Notes: a model not told the origin generated them from the letters alone. DNA of 64,000 nt from G016756615 sp050958605 (GCF_050958605.1 NZ_JBJHDO010000005.1:186001-250000); one strand, 5' to 3'; shown: positions 42,860-52,033, counted from the stretch's first letter. Translations and numbers: made by a program.

Positions 42860-43763
42860 TCGTCTCGCGCAGGATCGACAGGAAGCTGACTTCCGCCAGT
42901 TCCAGCGGCATCGCCGGATTGGTGACGAGGTAGAGGTCGGCGCCGAGCTTCACGCCTTCCGGGCTGATACGCCAAAGCAGGCCGGCATCTAGCTCGCGCT
43001 GGGCGGAGGCGAGGGGCAGGATGCCGATGCCGATGCCGGCTTGAACCATGCGCACCACCTCGGCCAGATGAGCCGAGGTGCCGCGAATCCTCTCTCCGAG
43101 GCCGGCGCCTACGCCGAGCGCCAGCATCGGCTCCAGGGTGCCTCCCTCGTTGTAGCAGCTGAAGCTGACGAAGCTCTCATCGCGCAGATGCTCGATCGTG
43201 CAGCCTTCCCTGGCGAAGAGAGGATGCGTGACACCGCAGAAGATGCCGAATTCCTCCCGCTCGAGATGCTCGCAGTTCAGGCCGGCGATCGGCTGAGGCA
43301 AGAGGCACAGCGCCAGAGGCGCGATCTGGCGTGAGATCGCCCGTACAGCCTGCGGGCTGCTGACGGTATCGATCTGCACCATGACAGAAGGATGTCGCAG
43401 ATGAAGCTGCCGAAGCGCCTGATCGAACGGCGCATAGCGCACGTCGGTGACAGCGAGGATACGCAAGGTGCCGGTGACGTCGTGCTCGACTCCAGACAGT
43501 TTCTCGCCGATGCGGGAGACGCCCCGGAAGATCTGCGCGCATTCGCCATAAAGAAGCTCACCATGCCGCGTGACCTCGAAGCGCCGGCTGGCGCGCACGA
43601 TGAGGCGCCGGTCGAGGCTGTTCTCCAGCCGTTGCAGGGCTGCACTGACCGAGGGCTGGCTGATCTGGAGGCGCTGGGCGGCGCGCGTGAGGCTGCGCTC
43701 CTCGACGATGATGAAGAAAGTGCGTAGCAGGTTCCAGTCGAGCGTGTTGTGATCGAGTTTCAT
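42834..43763 (-). CDS. LysR-family transcriptional regulator
   Basis: A 309-residue regulator. The winged helix-turn-helix is at residues 5-65 (DWNLLRTFFIIVEERSLTRAAQRLQISQPSVSAALQRLE), followed by the two-lobed effector domain. The ATG at 43763 was chosen because the helix-turn-helix begins immediately. It is convergent with the importer-hydantoinase operon, and the two 3' ends overlap. It is the likely activator of the 31861 promoter, whose T-N11-A palindrome is at 31769-31787. The effector is presumably the imported compound or a product. Confidence 0.88.
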   Translation of the reverse strand: MKLDHNTLDWNLLRTFFIIVEERSLTRAAQRLQISQPSVSAALQRLENSLDRRLIVRASRRFEVTRHGELLYGECAQIFRGVSRIGEKLSGVEHDVTGTLRILAVTDVRYAPFDQALRQLHLRHPSVMVQIDTVSSPQAVRAISRQIAPLALCLLPQPIAGLNCEHLEREEFGIFCGVTHPLFAREGCTIEHLRDESFVSFSCYNEGGTLEPMLALGVGAGLGERIRGTSAHLAEVVRMVQAGIGIGILPLASAQRELDAGLLWRISPEGVKLGADLYLVTNPAMPLELAEVSFLSILRETIRADRHEP

Positions 43764-43965
43764 TTGCCTGCAGCTTATCCGGGCTTTCTCCGTCTTCAAT
43801 AGCTGTCGGCCGTGCCAAGCTGGCCGGCAGTTGGTCGCGGTCCAGGAGACCGATGGGCTAGTTCTTCAACGACGACCCGCTCAGCGTCAGCGATGCGACA
43901 TATCGCAAAGTGCGCCGCCGTCCAGCCGGTAATGGAGTGCGTCCTTTGGGATGGACAGAGAGGGC

Positions 43966-44778
43966 CTAGGCGCCCTTGTTGCGCCAGTCCCACCGAGGCG
44001 CCCGCTTCTCGAAGAAGCTTTGCATACCCTCGGCCGCTTCCTCCCATTCCCACATGTCGGCGACGCGATCGACGGTGTAGATGAAATTCTCTTCGAAGTC
44101 GTGGCGGTCAACATATCGGATCAGTCGCTTGATCTCGGTCACAGCGCGAGGTGCGCAGCGCAGGGCGAGATCGATCTCGCGTTCCACGGCTTCGCCCAGT
44201 TCGCTCTTTGCCACAGCCTTCGTCAGCAACCCGTAGCCTTCGGCTTCGGTGCCCTTGAACGGAGTGGCGTTCAGGAAGAGGCGTCGGGCATTCGCCTCGC
44301 CGATACGCCGCACGACATAGGGCGAGATCATCCCGGGAATCATGCCGATGCGCGCTTCGGTGATGGCGAAACTGGCATCGGTGAGGCCGAACGCGATGTC
44401 GCAGGTCGACACGAGACCGATGCCGCCGGCATAGGCGGAGCCGTTGATCCGGCCGATCACGAGCTTCGGGAAGGTGTCCAGCTCTCGCAACCATCGTGCG
44501 AGTTTCTGCGCCTCGCGGATTCGCTCTTCCCTTGGCTTGCCGGCCTGGCTCTGTTGATACTTGAAGTCGCCGCCGGCACAGAAGGTGTCGCCGGCGTTGG
44601 TGAGGACCAGCACGCGCACCTCCGGATCATTGTCCAGGCGGCGCAGCACGGAGCGAGCCTCGTCGTACATTTGGCCGTTCATTGCGTTGCGCACCTCCGG
44701 TCGATCAAGGGTCAAGGTCGCGACGCCGCGCGCGTCGACATCGACCTGAATGGTTTCGAACGGGCCGAGGCTGGACAT
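43966..44778 (-). CDS. Enoyl-CoA hydratase family, methylglutaconyl-CoA-hydratase-like (LiuC/AtuE type)
   Basis: A 270-residue crotonase-fold enzyme. Oxyanion-hole motifs are TFCAGGDFKYQ and NGSAYAGGIGLVSTCD. The segment ITEARIGMIPGMISPYVVRRIG matches methylglutaconyl-CoA hydratases (LiuC, AUH) better than ordinary hydratases. Its predicted step follows a methylcrotonyl- or geranyl-CoA-type carboxylase and precedes HMG-CoA lyase. The start at 44778 has GGAGAG upstream. It is divergent from the carboxyltransferase operon, with the palindrome at 44798-44811 between them. Confidence 0.83.
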   Translation of the reverse strand: MSSLGPFETIQVDVDARGVATLTLDRPEVRNAMNGQMYDEARSVLRRLDNDPEVRVLVLTNAGDTFCAGGDFKYQQSQAGKPREERIREAQKLARWLRELDTFPKLVIGRINGSAYAGGIGLVSTCDIAFGLTDASFAITEARIGMIPGMISPYVVRRIGEANARRLFLNATPFKGTEAEGYGLLTKAVAKSELGEAVEREIDLALRCAPRAVTEIKRLIRYVDRHDFEENFIYTVDRVADMWEWEEAAEGMQSFFEKRAPRWDWRNKGA

Positions 44779-44797
44779 CAAAATCTCTCCGGTTAAA

Positions 44798-44811
44798 AAC
44801 AAACGTTTGTT
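44798..44811. promoter_or_regulatory. Perfect palindromic operator, site A of the TetR-type regulon
   Basis: AACAAAC-GTTTGTT is a perfect 14-base palindrome in the 189-base divergent region, 20 bases before the hydratase start. Variants stand in the other two divergent promoters of the island (51155-51168 and 56369-56382). An AT-rich repeat (GTTATAT at 44809-44815, ATATAAC at 44827-44833) adjoins it and may include a -10 region. The TetR-type protein at 49084 is the likely binder. Confidence 0.7.
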
Positions 44812-44967
44812 ATATCGTACGAAGATATATAACTTCGCAAGGGCATATTTGTCGGAAACGAAAATGCGTGACATTCGGCCGGACGGATTGACGGGAAGGC
44901 GCACTCGGCATAAAAACGGTCAACTGTTAGTTTAAGGCGCGTTCGGCGAGGAGAGGTTGGCATAGCG

Positions 44968-46506
44968 ATGGCGTATGGCAGGAATTCCGAGGAGTTGCAG
45001 AGGCGCAGGCAAGTCGCGCTCGCAGGCGGCCAGGGAAAGTCGCGGGAGCGTCACCTGGCTGCGGGCAAGCTTCTGGTGCGCCAGCGCCTCGAACTCCTGT
45101 TCGATGACGGTTTCGAATTCGAGGACGGTCTGCTCGCGGCGAGCGAGACTGGCCTGCCCGCCGACGGCATCGTTACCTGTGTCGGCAAGGTCAACGGCCG
45201 CGACATCGCCGTCATCGCCAACGACGCGACAGTTAAAGCGGGGACATGGGGCCGTCAGGCGCTCCTGAAGTTCAACCGGATGCAGGATCTGGCGCGCGAT
45301 ATGGGGCTGCCGCTGCTCTTTCTCGTCGATTCCGCGGGTGCGCGTATCGATGAGCAGAAGACGCTCTTCCTTGGGCGCAACGGCTGGGGCAACATCTGGT
45401 ACAATCAGGTGCAGGCGTCCGGCGTCATTCCGCAGGTTTGCGTGCTCTTCGGACCCTCACCGGCAGGTGCTGCCTATGTGCCGGCGCTGTGTGACCTGAC
45501 GATCATGGTCGACAAGCAGGCTTCGGCCTATCTCGGTTCGCCGCGCATGGCGAAGATGACCATCTTCGAGGACGTGACCGACGAACAGATGGGCGGCGCC
45601 CGCCTGCACACCTCGGTGTCGGGAGTCGGCGACGTTCTGGTGAAGGACGATGCCGAGGGCATCGAGATGGCAAGGCGGTATCTGAGCTATCTCCCGCCGA
45701 ACTGGACCGAAAAGCCCGAGACCGTGACCCCTGTGGCGCCGGTGGTGGGGGACAAGCCGATTGGCGAGATCGTACCGCACCACCAGAACGTGGCCTATGA
45801 CGTGCATGAGCTGATCGACGCCCTTGTGGACGAGGGCAGCTTCTTCGAGGTGAAGGCCAACTTTGCAAAGGAGATGACGACCGGGCTGGCGCGGCTTGGC
45901 GGCCTCTCCGTCGGCATCGTGGCCAACAATTCGAAGCACAAGGGCGGCGTGCTCTTCAACGACAGCTCCGATAAGGCCGCCCGCTTCATCTGGATGTGCA
46001 ACGCGTTCAATATTCCGCTGCTCTTCCTCCAGGACATCAGCGGCTACATGATCGGAAGCTCGGTCGAGAAGGCCGGCATCATCCGTCACGGAGCGAAGCT
46101 GCTTTCGGCCGTATGCGAGGCGACCGTTCCCCGCATCTGCGTGCTGGTCCGTAAGGCGTATGGCGGCGGTTATCTTGCGATGTCCGGAGCGCCCACGCAT
46201 CCCGACGCGATGCTGGCTCTCCCGACTGCCATGCCCGCCCTGGTCGGGCCGGAGGCAGCCGTCAATGCAATCCACTACAACCAGATCATGGAACTGCCGG
46301 AAGCCGAGAGGGCCGCCTTCGTCGCTGCCAAGCGCGACGAGTACGCGGCAGATATCGATGTCTACAAGGCTGCAGCTGATACCTTCGCCGCCGAGGATGT
46401 CGTGGCGCCGGAATTGCTGCGAGACGATCTCGTCAAACGCTTCCGCATCTACAGCCGACGCAATGCCTCGACGATCCAGAGGCGCTCGGCAGTTCACCCC
46501 GTCTAA
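44968..46506 (+). CDS. Acyl-CoA carboxylase carboxyltransferase subunit (methylcrotonyl/propionyl type)
   Basis: A 512-residue biotin-dependent carboxyltransferase containing both the N- and C-terminal crotonase-like halves. Motifs are LLFLVDSAGARIDEQ, FGPSPAGAAYVPALCD and LLFLQDISGYMIGSSVEKAGI. It transfers CO2 from carboxybiotin to an acyl-CoA; family and neighbours favour a 3-methylcrotonyl-CoA-like substrate. It is the first gene of the plus-strand operon and is followed after 16 bases by a separate biotin carrier. The biotin carboxylase is 7 kb away on the other strand. Confidence 0.87.
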   Translation: MAYGRNSEELQRRRQVALAGGQGKSRERHLAAGKLLVRQRLELLFDDGFEFEDGLLAASETGLPADGIVTCVGKVNGRDIAVIANDATVKAGTWGRQALLKFNRMQDLARDMGLPLLFLVDSAGARIDEQKTLFLGRNGWGNIWYNQVQASGVIPQVCVLFGPSPAGAAYVPALCDLTIMVDKQASAYLGSPRMAKMTIFEDVTDEQMGGARLHTSVSGVGDVLVKDDAEGIEMARRYLSYLPPNWTEKPETVTPVAPVVGDKPIGEIVPHHQNVAYDVHELIDALVDEGSFFEVKANFAKEMTTGLARLGGLSVGIVANNSKHKGGVLFNDSSDKAARFIWMCNAFNIPLLFLQDISGYMIGSSVEKAGIIRHGAKLLSAVCEATVPRICVLVRKAYGGGYLAMSGAPTHPDAMLALPTAMPALVGPEAAVNAIHYNQIMELPEAERAAFVAAKRDEYAADIDVYKAAADTFAAEDVVAPELLRDDLVKRFRIYSRRNASTIQRRSAVHPV

Positions 46507-46522
46507 ACAGGATGGTACCACG

Positions 46523-46738
46523 ATGGCAAACACGATAGACGCCGTAATGGCAGGAACGCTTTTCAAGATCGAGGTCAATGTGGGCGACACGATAGACTTC
46601 GGCGATGTGGTCGCGATTCTTGAATCGATGAAGATGGAAATTCCCATCGAAGCCGATGGCGCGGGAGTGGTGGAGAAGATCCTGGTCCAGGAAGGCGACA
46701 CGGTGGACGCGGGCACGCCGCTGCTAAGCTACAAGTAA
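46523..46738 (+). CDS. Stand-alone biotin carboxyl carrier protein
   Basis: A 71-residue protein that is almost only a biotinyl domain. The biotinylation motif ESMKME places the modified lysine at residue 37, and the second half (DGAGVVEKILVQEGDTVDAGTPLLSY) is the matching half-barrel. In most methylcrotonyl-CoA and propionyl-CoA carboxylases this domain is fused to biotin carboxylase, so a free minimal carrier is unusual. The ATG at 46523 was chosen for fold completeness; an upstream reading lies in the carboxyltransferase gene. Confidence 0.9.
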   Translation: MANTIDAVMAGTLFKIEVNVGDTIDFGDVVAILESMKMEIPIEADGAGVVEKILVQEGDTVDAGTPLLSYK

Positions 46739-46756
46739 CGCCACCTCGGGAGGACG

Positions 46757-48298
46757 ATGATGAGCAAGATGGGGATGACGGTCGCGTCGCATGTGGCCCA
46801 CAATGCGTCGCGCTTCCCGGACAAGACGGCCCTTATCCAGGAGGGCCGCAAGCTGACCTACGCGGAACTCGACACCCGCAGCAACCGGATCGCCAACGCG
46901 CTGATCGCGCGAGGGATAAAGCCTGGGGAGCGCATCGCTGTGCTCATGGGGTCGTGCATAGAATGGGTCGTCCTCTACGTCGCCATCGGCAAGGCGGCGT
47001 GTACGGCGGTGCCGTTCAACTATCGACTCACCGCGGCGGAGATCGCCGTGGTCCTGGAGGATAGCAAATCGCGGCTGCTTTTCCTGGGCGCGGACCTTCT
47101 GCATCTGACGCCGCCGGATGGGCTGGTGCAGGACATCGTGATCGCCGACGACGCGGACATGAGCGCCTTCGTGGCCGACGCCTCCGATACGGCGCCCGGA
47201 ATCGACGCGGGGCCGTCGGACATCCAGGCGATCCTCTATACCGGCGGCACGACGGGACGCTCGAAGGGCGCCATGCTGTCGCACGAGAATGTCTTCTGGA
47301 ATTCGATCCACGAGGCGCTCGATACCGGCATGCACGAGGACGACAACACACTTCTTGCGACGCCGCTCCATCATGCCGCCGCGCTCAACTGTTGGCTGTT
47401 GCCCCATCTTTATCTCGGCGCGACGGCGACGATCCTGCCGAAATACTCGACGGAGGCGATGATCCGCGCCATCGAGGCCTATCGCTGCACCAACGCGTTC
47501 ACGCCGCCTTCCATGGCGCGCGATATCTTCAGTCATCCACTCGCCCGGACGTCCGACCTCAGTTCCTTTCAACGGTGGTATGTCGGCGGCGCGAATCTTT
47601 CGCGCAAGGATCGCGAGGCCATGCATGCGCTGATCCCGGGCGTGCAGATCTATTACCAGTATGGACTGACTGAGGCGGGCGTTATTGTAACCGTCCTCAA
47701 GGAAAAGGACTACGAGAAGGCGCCTGGCTCGATCGGCCGCGCGTTCCTCAATTTCGATGTGCGTATCCTGCGTGAGGATCTGACGCCGGCAGACCTGGGC
47801 GAAGTCGGCGAGATTGTGGTTCGCGGACCGTCGGTCATGCAGGGCTACTTCAACAATCCCGAGGCCACGACCGCAGTGTTTCATGATGGCTGGCTGCGCA
47901 CCGGCGACATGGGCGTGATGGACGAGAACGGTTTCGTCCAGTTCCACGACCGCCTCAAGGATATGGTGAAGACCGGCGGGCTCAACGTCTATTCGCAAGA
48001 GGTGGAGCAGGTGCTGCTGCGTCATCCCGCCGTTCGCGAGGCTGCGATCATCGGGCTGCCGAGCGACGCCTGGGGCGAGGAGGTGACGGCAGTGATCGTG
48101 CTGCACGACGGCGCTCCGGCGGATGCAACCGAGCTCACGGCCTTCGCCAAGAAGGAGCTGGCGGGTTACAAGGTACCCAAGCAGTTCCATATCGTCCCCT
48201 ACGAGCAGATGCCGATCAACTACAGCGGGAAGATCATCAAGCGCGACCTCCGCAGGAGATTCCTGGAGGCGTGCGAAGCTGGAAGGATTGCGTCATGA
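46757..48298 (+). CDS. AMP-forming acyl-CoA ligase
   Basis: A 513-residue ANL-superfamily ligase. The P-loop is YTGGTTGRSKGAMLSHENVF, followed by YYQYGLTEAGVI and the hinge HDRLKDMVKTGGLNVYSQEVEQ. The catalytic lysine lies in NYSGKIIKRDLRRRF. The size is that of medium/long-chain or aromatic carboxylate ligases. It would activate the free acid that enters this island. It follows the biotin carrier by about 18 bases and overlaps the SDR start by 4 bases. Confidence 0.88.
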   Translation: MMSKMGMTVASHVAHNASRFPDKTALIQEGRKLTYAELDTRSNRIANALIARGIKPGERIAVLMGSCIEWVVLYVAIGKAACTAVPFNYRLTAAEIAVVLEDSKSRLLFLGADLLHLTPPDGLVQDIVIADDADMSAFVADASDTAPGIDAGPSDIQAILYTGGTTGRSKGAMLSHENVFWNSIHEALDTGMHEDDNTLLATPLHHAAALNCWLLPHLYLGATATILPKYSTEAMIRAIEAYRCTNAFTPPSMARDIFSHPLARTSDLSSFQRWYVGGANLSRKDREAMHALIPGVQIYYQYGLTEAGVIVTVLKEKDYEKAPGSIGRAFLNFDVRILREDLTPADLGEVGEIVVRGPSVMQGYFNNPEATTAVFHDGWLRTGDMGVMDENGFVQFHDRLKDMVKTGGLNVYSQEVEQVLLRHPAVREAAIIGLPSDAWGEEVTAVIVLHDGAPADATELTAFAKKELAGYKVPKQFHIVPYEQMPINYSGKIIKRDLRRRFLEACEAGRIAS

Positions 48299-49047
48299 TC
48301 CCGGCAGGGCTTCTTCAGGGAAAGCGTGTCCTGGTTACTGGGGCCGGACAGGGCAATGGACGGGCGATAGCTGTCGGCATGGCGTGCGCCGGCGCAACGC
48401 TGGTGCTTGCCGACCTCAACAGGGAAGCATGCCTGGAGACTCTGGAGCTGGCGGGTGCCGTCGGCCAGGCGCACCGGCTCGATGTCTCCGACCGTGAAGC
48501 CTGCGTGACGCTCGCGCAGGCGCTGCTGGCCGAAGGCGCGGCGATCGATTGTCTCGTTAACAATGCCGGCATATTGCTGCGCGGCAAGTTCGACCTGGCT
48601 GAGGGGCCGGACTACTGGGACCGCACGATCTCGGTGAATGTGGGCGGAACCTATAACATGGTGCACGCCTTCCTCCCGCACCTTGTCGAGACCCAAGGCA
48701 GCATCATCAACATCGGATCGATCCAGTCATTTGTCGCGACGCCCAATTCCGCGGCCTATACCGCCAGCAAGGGAGCGGTGGTGCAGCTTACCAAGGCGCT
48801 GGCCGCCGAGTTCGCGCCGCGCGGCATACGCGTGAACGGGATCGCGCCGGGCGTCATGCGCACGCCGATGACGGTCGAGAGCCTTTCGCGGGAAAATGTC
48901 CGGACCGCGTTGCTGCGCCACATCCCCATGGCGCGCCCAGGCGAGCCGGAGGAACTCGCGGGGCCGGCCGTCTTCCTGGCCTCCGATCTGGCTTCCTATG
49001 TCACAGGCGTGATGCTGCCTGTTGATGGAGGCTATCTGAGCGTTTAG
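48295..49047 (+). CDS. Short-chain dehydrogenase/reductase
   Basis: A 250-residue SDR. The cofactor motif is VTGAGQGNGRAIA near residue 14, NNAG follows near residue 90, the catalytic Ser is in NIGSIQS, and Tyr/Lys are in YTASKGA. It likely oxidises a 3-hydroxyacyl-CoA or an alcohol intermediate with NAD(P). The start at 48295 overlaps the ligase stop as ATGA. It is the last enzyme gene before the TetR regulator. Confidence 0.87.
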   Translation: MIPAGLLQGKRVLVTGAGQGNGRAIAVGMACAGATLVLADLNREACLETLELAGAVGQAHRLDVSDREACVTLAQALLAEGAAIDCLVNNAGILLRGKFDLAEGPDYWDRTISVNVGGTYNMVHAFLPHLVETQGSIINIGSIQSFVATPNSAAYTASKGAVVQLTKALAAEFAPRGIRVNGIAPGVMRTPMTVESLSRENVRTALLRHIPMARPGEPEELAGPAVFLASDLASYVTGVMLPVDGGYLSV

Positions 49048-49083
49048 GACAGACGGTATCGTGAATTTTGCACGGATAGTTCA

Positions 49084-49704
49084 TTGCGCACAGTTGGATC
49101 AAAGGGCGAAACCACTGAATTGATGCTGAGGCAGGCCGGTGTCCGGCTCATTGCCAAATACGGCTACGAATCCGTGAGCTTGCGAATGCTTGCGAAGGAA
49201 GTGGGTATTCAGGCGGGCTCGCTCTACAATTACATAAACAACAAACAGGAGTTTCTGTTTGATCTGCTCGCTTCGATCATCCGTGATCTCGTCGAGGAGA
49301 TGACTCAGGAGCTCGACGGCCTTACCGACCCGCCGGAGCGGCTACGGGCCTTCATAAAGCGACACATCGACTTCCATACACGGCGCAAGGAAGAAGTCTT
49401 CATCGGCAATATGGAGCTGCGCAGCCTGACCGCGGAGAACTTCAAGGTGATCCAGCGGATGCGCGACGAGTACGAGGCAATCCTCGGCGGCATCATAGAG
49501 GACGGGGTAAAGGCCGGCAGGTTTCACTGTTCGGACCCGACCATCACCAAGTTGGCGATCATCACCATGCTGACGGCGATCGCCTCCTGGTACAAGCCCG
49601 AAGGGCGCCGACGCATCGACACGCTGACGGCCGAATACACCGACTTGATCTTCCTGATGCTGCGGGCAGAAAAAGCTACCTCGGAGGCCATCGTCGCGGC
49701 CTAA
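49084..49704 (+). CDS. TetR-family regulator, probable controller of the 44-58 kb regulon
   Basis: A regulator of up to 206 residues. The helix-turn-helix is at about residues 10-58 (TELMLRQAGVRLIAKYGYESVSLRMLAKEVGIQ, then GSLYNYINNKQEFLF), followed by an all-helical ligand domain. The start is uncertain: a TTG at 49084 gives a natural N-terminus, while the ATG at 49123 would cut the first helix. It is the only DNA-binding protein in the island whose three divergent promoters share one palindrome. It converges with the MaoC gene, their stops overlapping. Confidence 0.86.
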   Translation: MRTVGSKGETTELMLRQAGVRLIAKYGYESVSLRMLAKEVGIQAGSLYNYINNKQEFLFDLLASIIRDLVEEMTQELDGLTDPPERLRAFIKRHIDFHTRRKEEVFIGNMELRSLTAENFKVIQRMRDEYEAILGGIIEDGVKAGRFHCSDPTITKLAIITMLTAIASWYKPEGRRRIDTLTAEYTDLIFLMLRAEKATSEAIVAA

Positions 49705-50159
49705 TTCGGGGTTCTCTCGAAGAGGATCCGAGAATCGAATTCAAGAACCGTCTCGTCCTGACCGCGTGTCGTTTCCACGTGGAGTTCTACCCAACCGGCA
49801 TTAGTACGTTTGTGGTGCTTCATCCGGGAAACCACCTCGATCGTTGCCTGCAGGACATCGTCGGGCACGACCGGCTTGCGCATGACGAAGCGCCGAATCT
49901 CGCCTCCGGCGATCAGCCTCGTGTACCTATATAGGTGGTCGAACAGCATTTTTTGGGTCATGCCGAAGGTGTGGATGCCGCTGGCGCAGAAAACCCCGAG
50001 CGGCGTCTCGAGCGCAAGTTGCGGGTCCACATGCATGGGCATCGGGTCGTAGCGCTTCGCGAATTCGACGATTTCCTGCGCCGTCACCAGGTAGCTGCCG
50101 AAACGCCAACTCCTGCCGATCGTGAAGTCGTCCCAATACAGCGGTTCATCGAGGCCCAT
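49701..50159 (-). CDS. MaoC-like hot-dog-fold enoyl-CoA hydratase
   Basis: A 152-residue hot-dog-fold protein. The hydratase-2 pattern is visible as RYDPMPMHVDP (Asp and His five residues apart), followed by GVFCASGIHTFGM. Such proteins hydrate enoyl-CoA with R stereochemistry or dehydrate 3-hydroxyacyl-CoA. The single-domain length (about 150) implies a homodimer. It lies directly after the lyase gene on the minus strand and is driven from the promoter region around 51155. Confidence 0.83.
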   Translation of the reverse strand: MGLDEPLYWDDFTIGRSWRFGSYLVTAQEIVEFAKRYDPMPMHVDPQLALETPLGVFCASGIHTFGMTQKMLFDHLYRYTRLIAGGEIRRFVMRKPVVPDDVLQATIEVVSRMKHHKRTNAGWVELHVETTRGQDETVLEFDSRILFERTPN

Positions 50160-50171
50160 CGGTTCCTCTCG

Positions 50172-51122
50172 TCAGGCGGCCTTGCGGAAGCGGGAGAGGC
50201 TTCCCGCATGCATCACCTTGCCGGGAAGGGCGTGGCCGAACAACTCCTCCGCCATGCGCGCGCATTCGATGAGAGCTTCGAGGTCGATGCCGGTGTCGAT
50301 GCCCATCTCGTGGCACATGAAGACCAGATCCTCGGTGCAGACATTGCCGGCCGCGCCCTTGTGCTCGGCAAAGGGACAACCGCCGAGGCCCGCGACGGAG
50401 CTGTCGAACTGGTCCACGCCCATCTTCAGCGCCGCGTAGACATTTGCGACGCCGGTGCCGCGCGTGTCGTGAAGGTGCAAGCCAACTTTCATGTCCGGCC
50501 ATTTCTCCCGTAGGATGCCGATGCGGCGTTCGATGTCGGCAGGGGTCGCGAAACCCACCGTGTCGGCGAGGTAGATTCCTTTTAGCGCGTAGTCGAACTC
50601 GGCGGCGAGATCGATGCTCTGTTGCACCATAGCCACGACGTTGTCCACCGGGACCTCGCCTTCGAAGCTGCATCCGAACGCCGTCATCACGTATCCCCAT
50701 TCGAGCGGCACGTCGTGGCGGCGATAGGTGGCGAGCCAGCTTCTCTGCTCATCAATGGTTTGCGCAATGGTGCGGTTGGTGTTGCGGACCGAGAAGGTCT
50801 CCGACGCCGTCAGGCGTATGGAGCCCACGACATCGAGCGGCAGCGTCAGGGCTCGATCAAGACCTTTCTGGTTGAGCCACAGGCCCGTGTAGCGGACGTC
50901 GGGCCTTTTCCGGATAGCCCGCGCCACCTCGTCGGCGTCGGCCATGGTCGGAACGCGCTTGGGGTTGACGAAGGAGACGCAATCGATCTGCCTTACACCC
51001 GTTTCCGCAAGGGCCTCTATGAACCGCACCTTGTCTGCGACGGACAGGTTCACCGGCTCGATCTGAATACCCTCCCTGGGACCTTCTTCGTGGATATGGA
51101 CGTGGCGTGGAAGATCGGTCAT
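50172..51122 (-). CDS. HMG-CoA-lyase-family enzyme
   Basis: A 316-residue TIM-barrel lyase of the HMG-CoA lyase family, splitting a 3-hydroxy-3-methyl-dicarboxyl-CoA into acetyl-CoA and an oxo acid. Metal ligands His-x-His are in GLHLHDTRGTGVAN, and the catalytic Cys lies in AGLGGCPFAEHKGAAGNV. The N-terminal motif reads HEEGPREGIQIE. In human HMG-CoA lyase the equivalent of this Glu is Asp42, so the substrate may differ from HMG-CoA. The start at 51122 is favoured by the conserved N-terminus. It is divergent from the hydratase at 51244. Confidence 0.83.
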   Translation of the reverse strand: MTDLPRHVHIHEEGPREGIQIEPVNLSVADKVRFIEALAETGVRQIDCVSFVNPKRVPTMADADEVARAIRKRPDVRYTGLWLNQKGLDRALTLPLDVVGSIRLTASETFSVRNTNRTIAQTIDEQRSWLATYRRHDVPLEWGYVMTAFGCSFEGEVPVDNVVAMVQQSIDLAAEFDYALKGIYLADTVGFATPADIERRIGILREKWPDMKVGLHLHDTRGTGVANVYAALKMGVDQFDSSVAGLGGCPFAEHKGAAGNVCTEDLVFMCHEMGIDTGIDLEALIECARMAEELFGHALPGKVMHAGSLSRFRKAA

Positions 51123-51154
51123 CGTACCTCTCAACGGAATGGGGCACTTTTAAT

Positions 51155-51168
51155 TACGAACATTTGTT
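51155..51168. promoter_or_regulatory. Operator-like site B of the TetR-type regulon
   Basis: TACGAACATTTGTT matches the perfect palindrome of site A in 11 of 14 positions. It lies in the 121-base region between the divergent lyase and hydratase genes. A TATAAT (51171-51176) follows at once and could be the -10 element for the rightward gene, so a protein bound here would block transcription. The run TTTGTTTTTATAA is identical to that at site C. Confidence 0.58.
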
Positions 51169-51243
51169 TTTATAATTGAGTTCATGTGGCCGCTCAACGG
51201 GAATCTGGCCGGCGCCGTGAAACAATTTTCGAAGGAGAAATCG

Positions 51244-52017
51244 ATGTCCATCGAAACAACGATCGGCGAAGGGATCGCGAGGGTTGTCATCAACCGGCCG
51301 GAAAAGCGCAATGCGGTGGATGTCGAGACGCACGAAGCCCTGCGCGCGCTCTGGCCTCGTCTGGAAAGCGACCCAGGCGTGCGCGTCATCATTTTGACCG
51401 GGAGCGGCAGGGACGCCTTCTGCGCCGGCGCTGATATCCGCTCTTTTTTGCCTTATCTCAGGGAAAGGATAGCTGCCGGCGAGGACCCTGGAGATTTCTG
51501 CGGACTGACCCATCGCGCCCTCGCCAAGCCGGTGGTCGCTGCGATCAACGGCGCATCGTTCGGCGGCGGCCTCGAACTGGCACTGGCCGCCGACATTCGT
51601 ATCGCGGCCGATCATGCGACCTTCGGCCTTCCGGAAGTCCGCATCGGCGCGATTGCCGGCGCTGGTGGCGTCACCCGCCTGCCGAGGGCTATTCCGACTG
51701 CCGTCGCGCGCGACATGATCCTGACGGGCAGGCCGATCTCCGCCGCGCGAGCCCATCAGCTCGGACTCGTATCCGAAATAGTGCCGTTCGAGGCCTTGCA
51801 TGCTACGGCAGATGACATCGCGCGGCTGGTCGCGCGAAATTCCCCGAAGGCTATCGCTCTAAGCCGCGAGGTGATGGACCGAACGGACGGCCTGGCGCTG
51901 GACAAGGCACTGGATATCGAGCGGGAAGCCTTCAGGCGGTCCACGAAAAGCGAGGATTTCGGGATCGGCATCGCAAGCTTCACCGCGGGCGAAAAGCCCG
52001 AATTTTCCGGTCGCTGA
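51244..52017 (+). CDS. Enoyl-CoA hydratase/isomerase family protein
   Basis: A 257-residue crotonase-fold enzyme. Oxyanion-hole motifs are AFCAGADIRSF and NGASFGGGLELALAAD. Both classical hydratase positions can be placed: Glu in FGLPEVRIGAIAGAGG, and ARDMILTG in the region of the second Glu, where Asp stands instead. It is the second crotonase of this island and probably handles an earlier or parallel hydration step. GAAGGAG precedes the ATG at 51244. DUF2889 follows after 16 bases. Confidence 0.86.
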   Translation: MSIETTIGEGIARVVINRPEKRNAVDVETHEALRALWPRLESDPGVRVIILTGSGRDAFCAGADIRSFLPYLRERIAAGEDPGDFCGLTHRALAKPVVAAINGASFGGGLELALAADIRIAADHATFGLPEVRIGAIAGAGGVTRLPRAIPTAVARDMILTGRPISAARAHQLGLVSEIVPFEALHATADDIARLVARNSPKAIALSREVMDRTDGLALDKALDIEREAFRRSTKSEDFGIGIASFTAGEKPEFSGR

Positions 52018-52033
52018 TTGGGAGACGCGAGCC

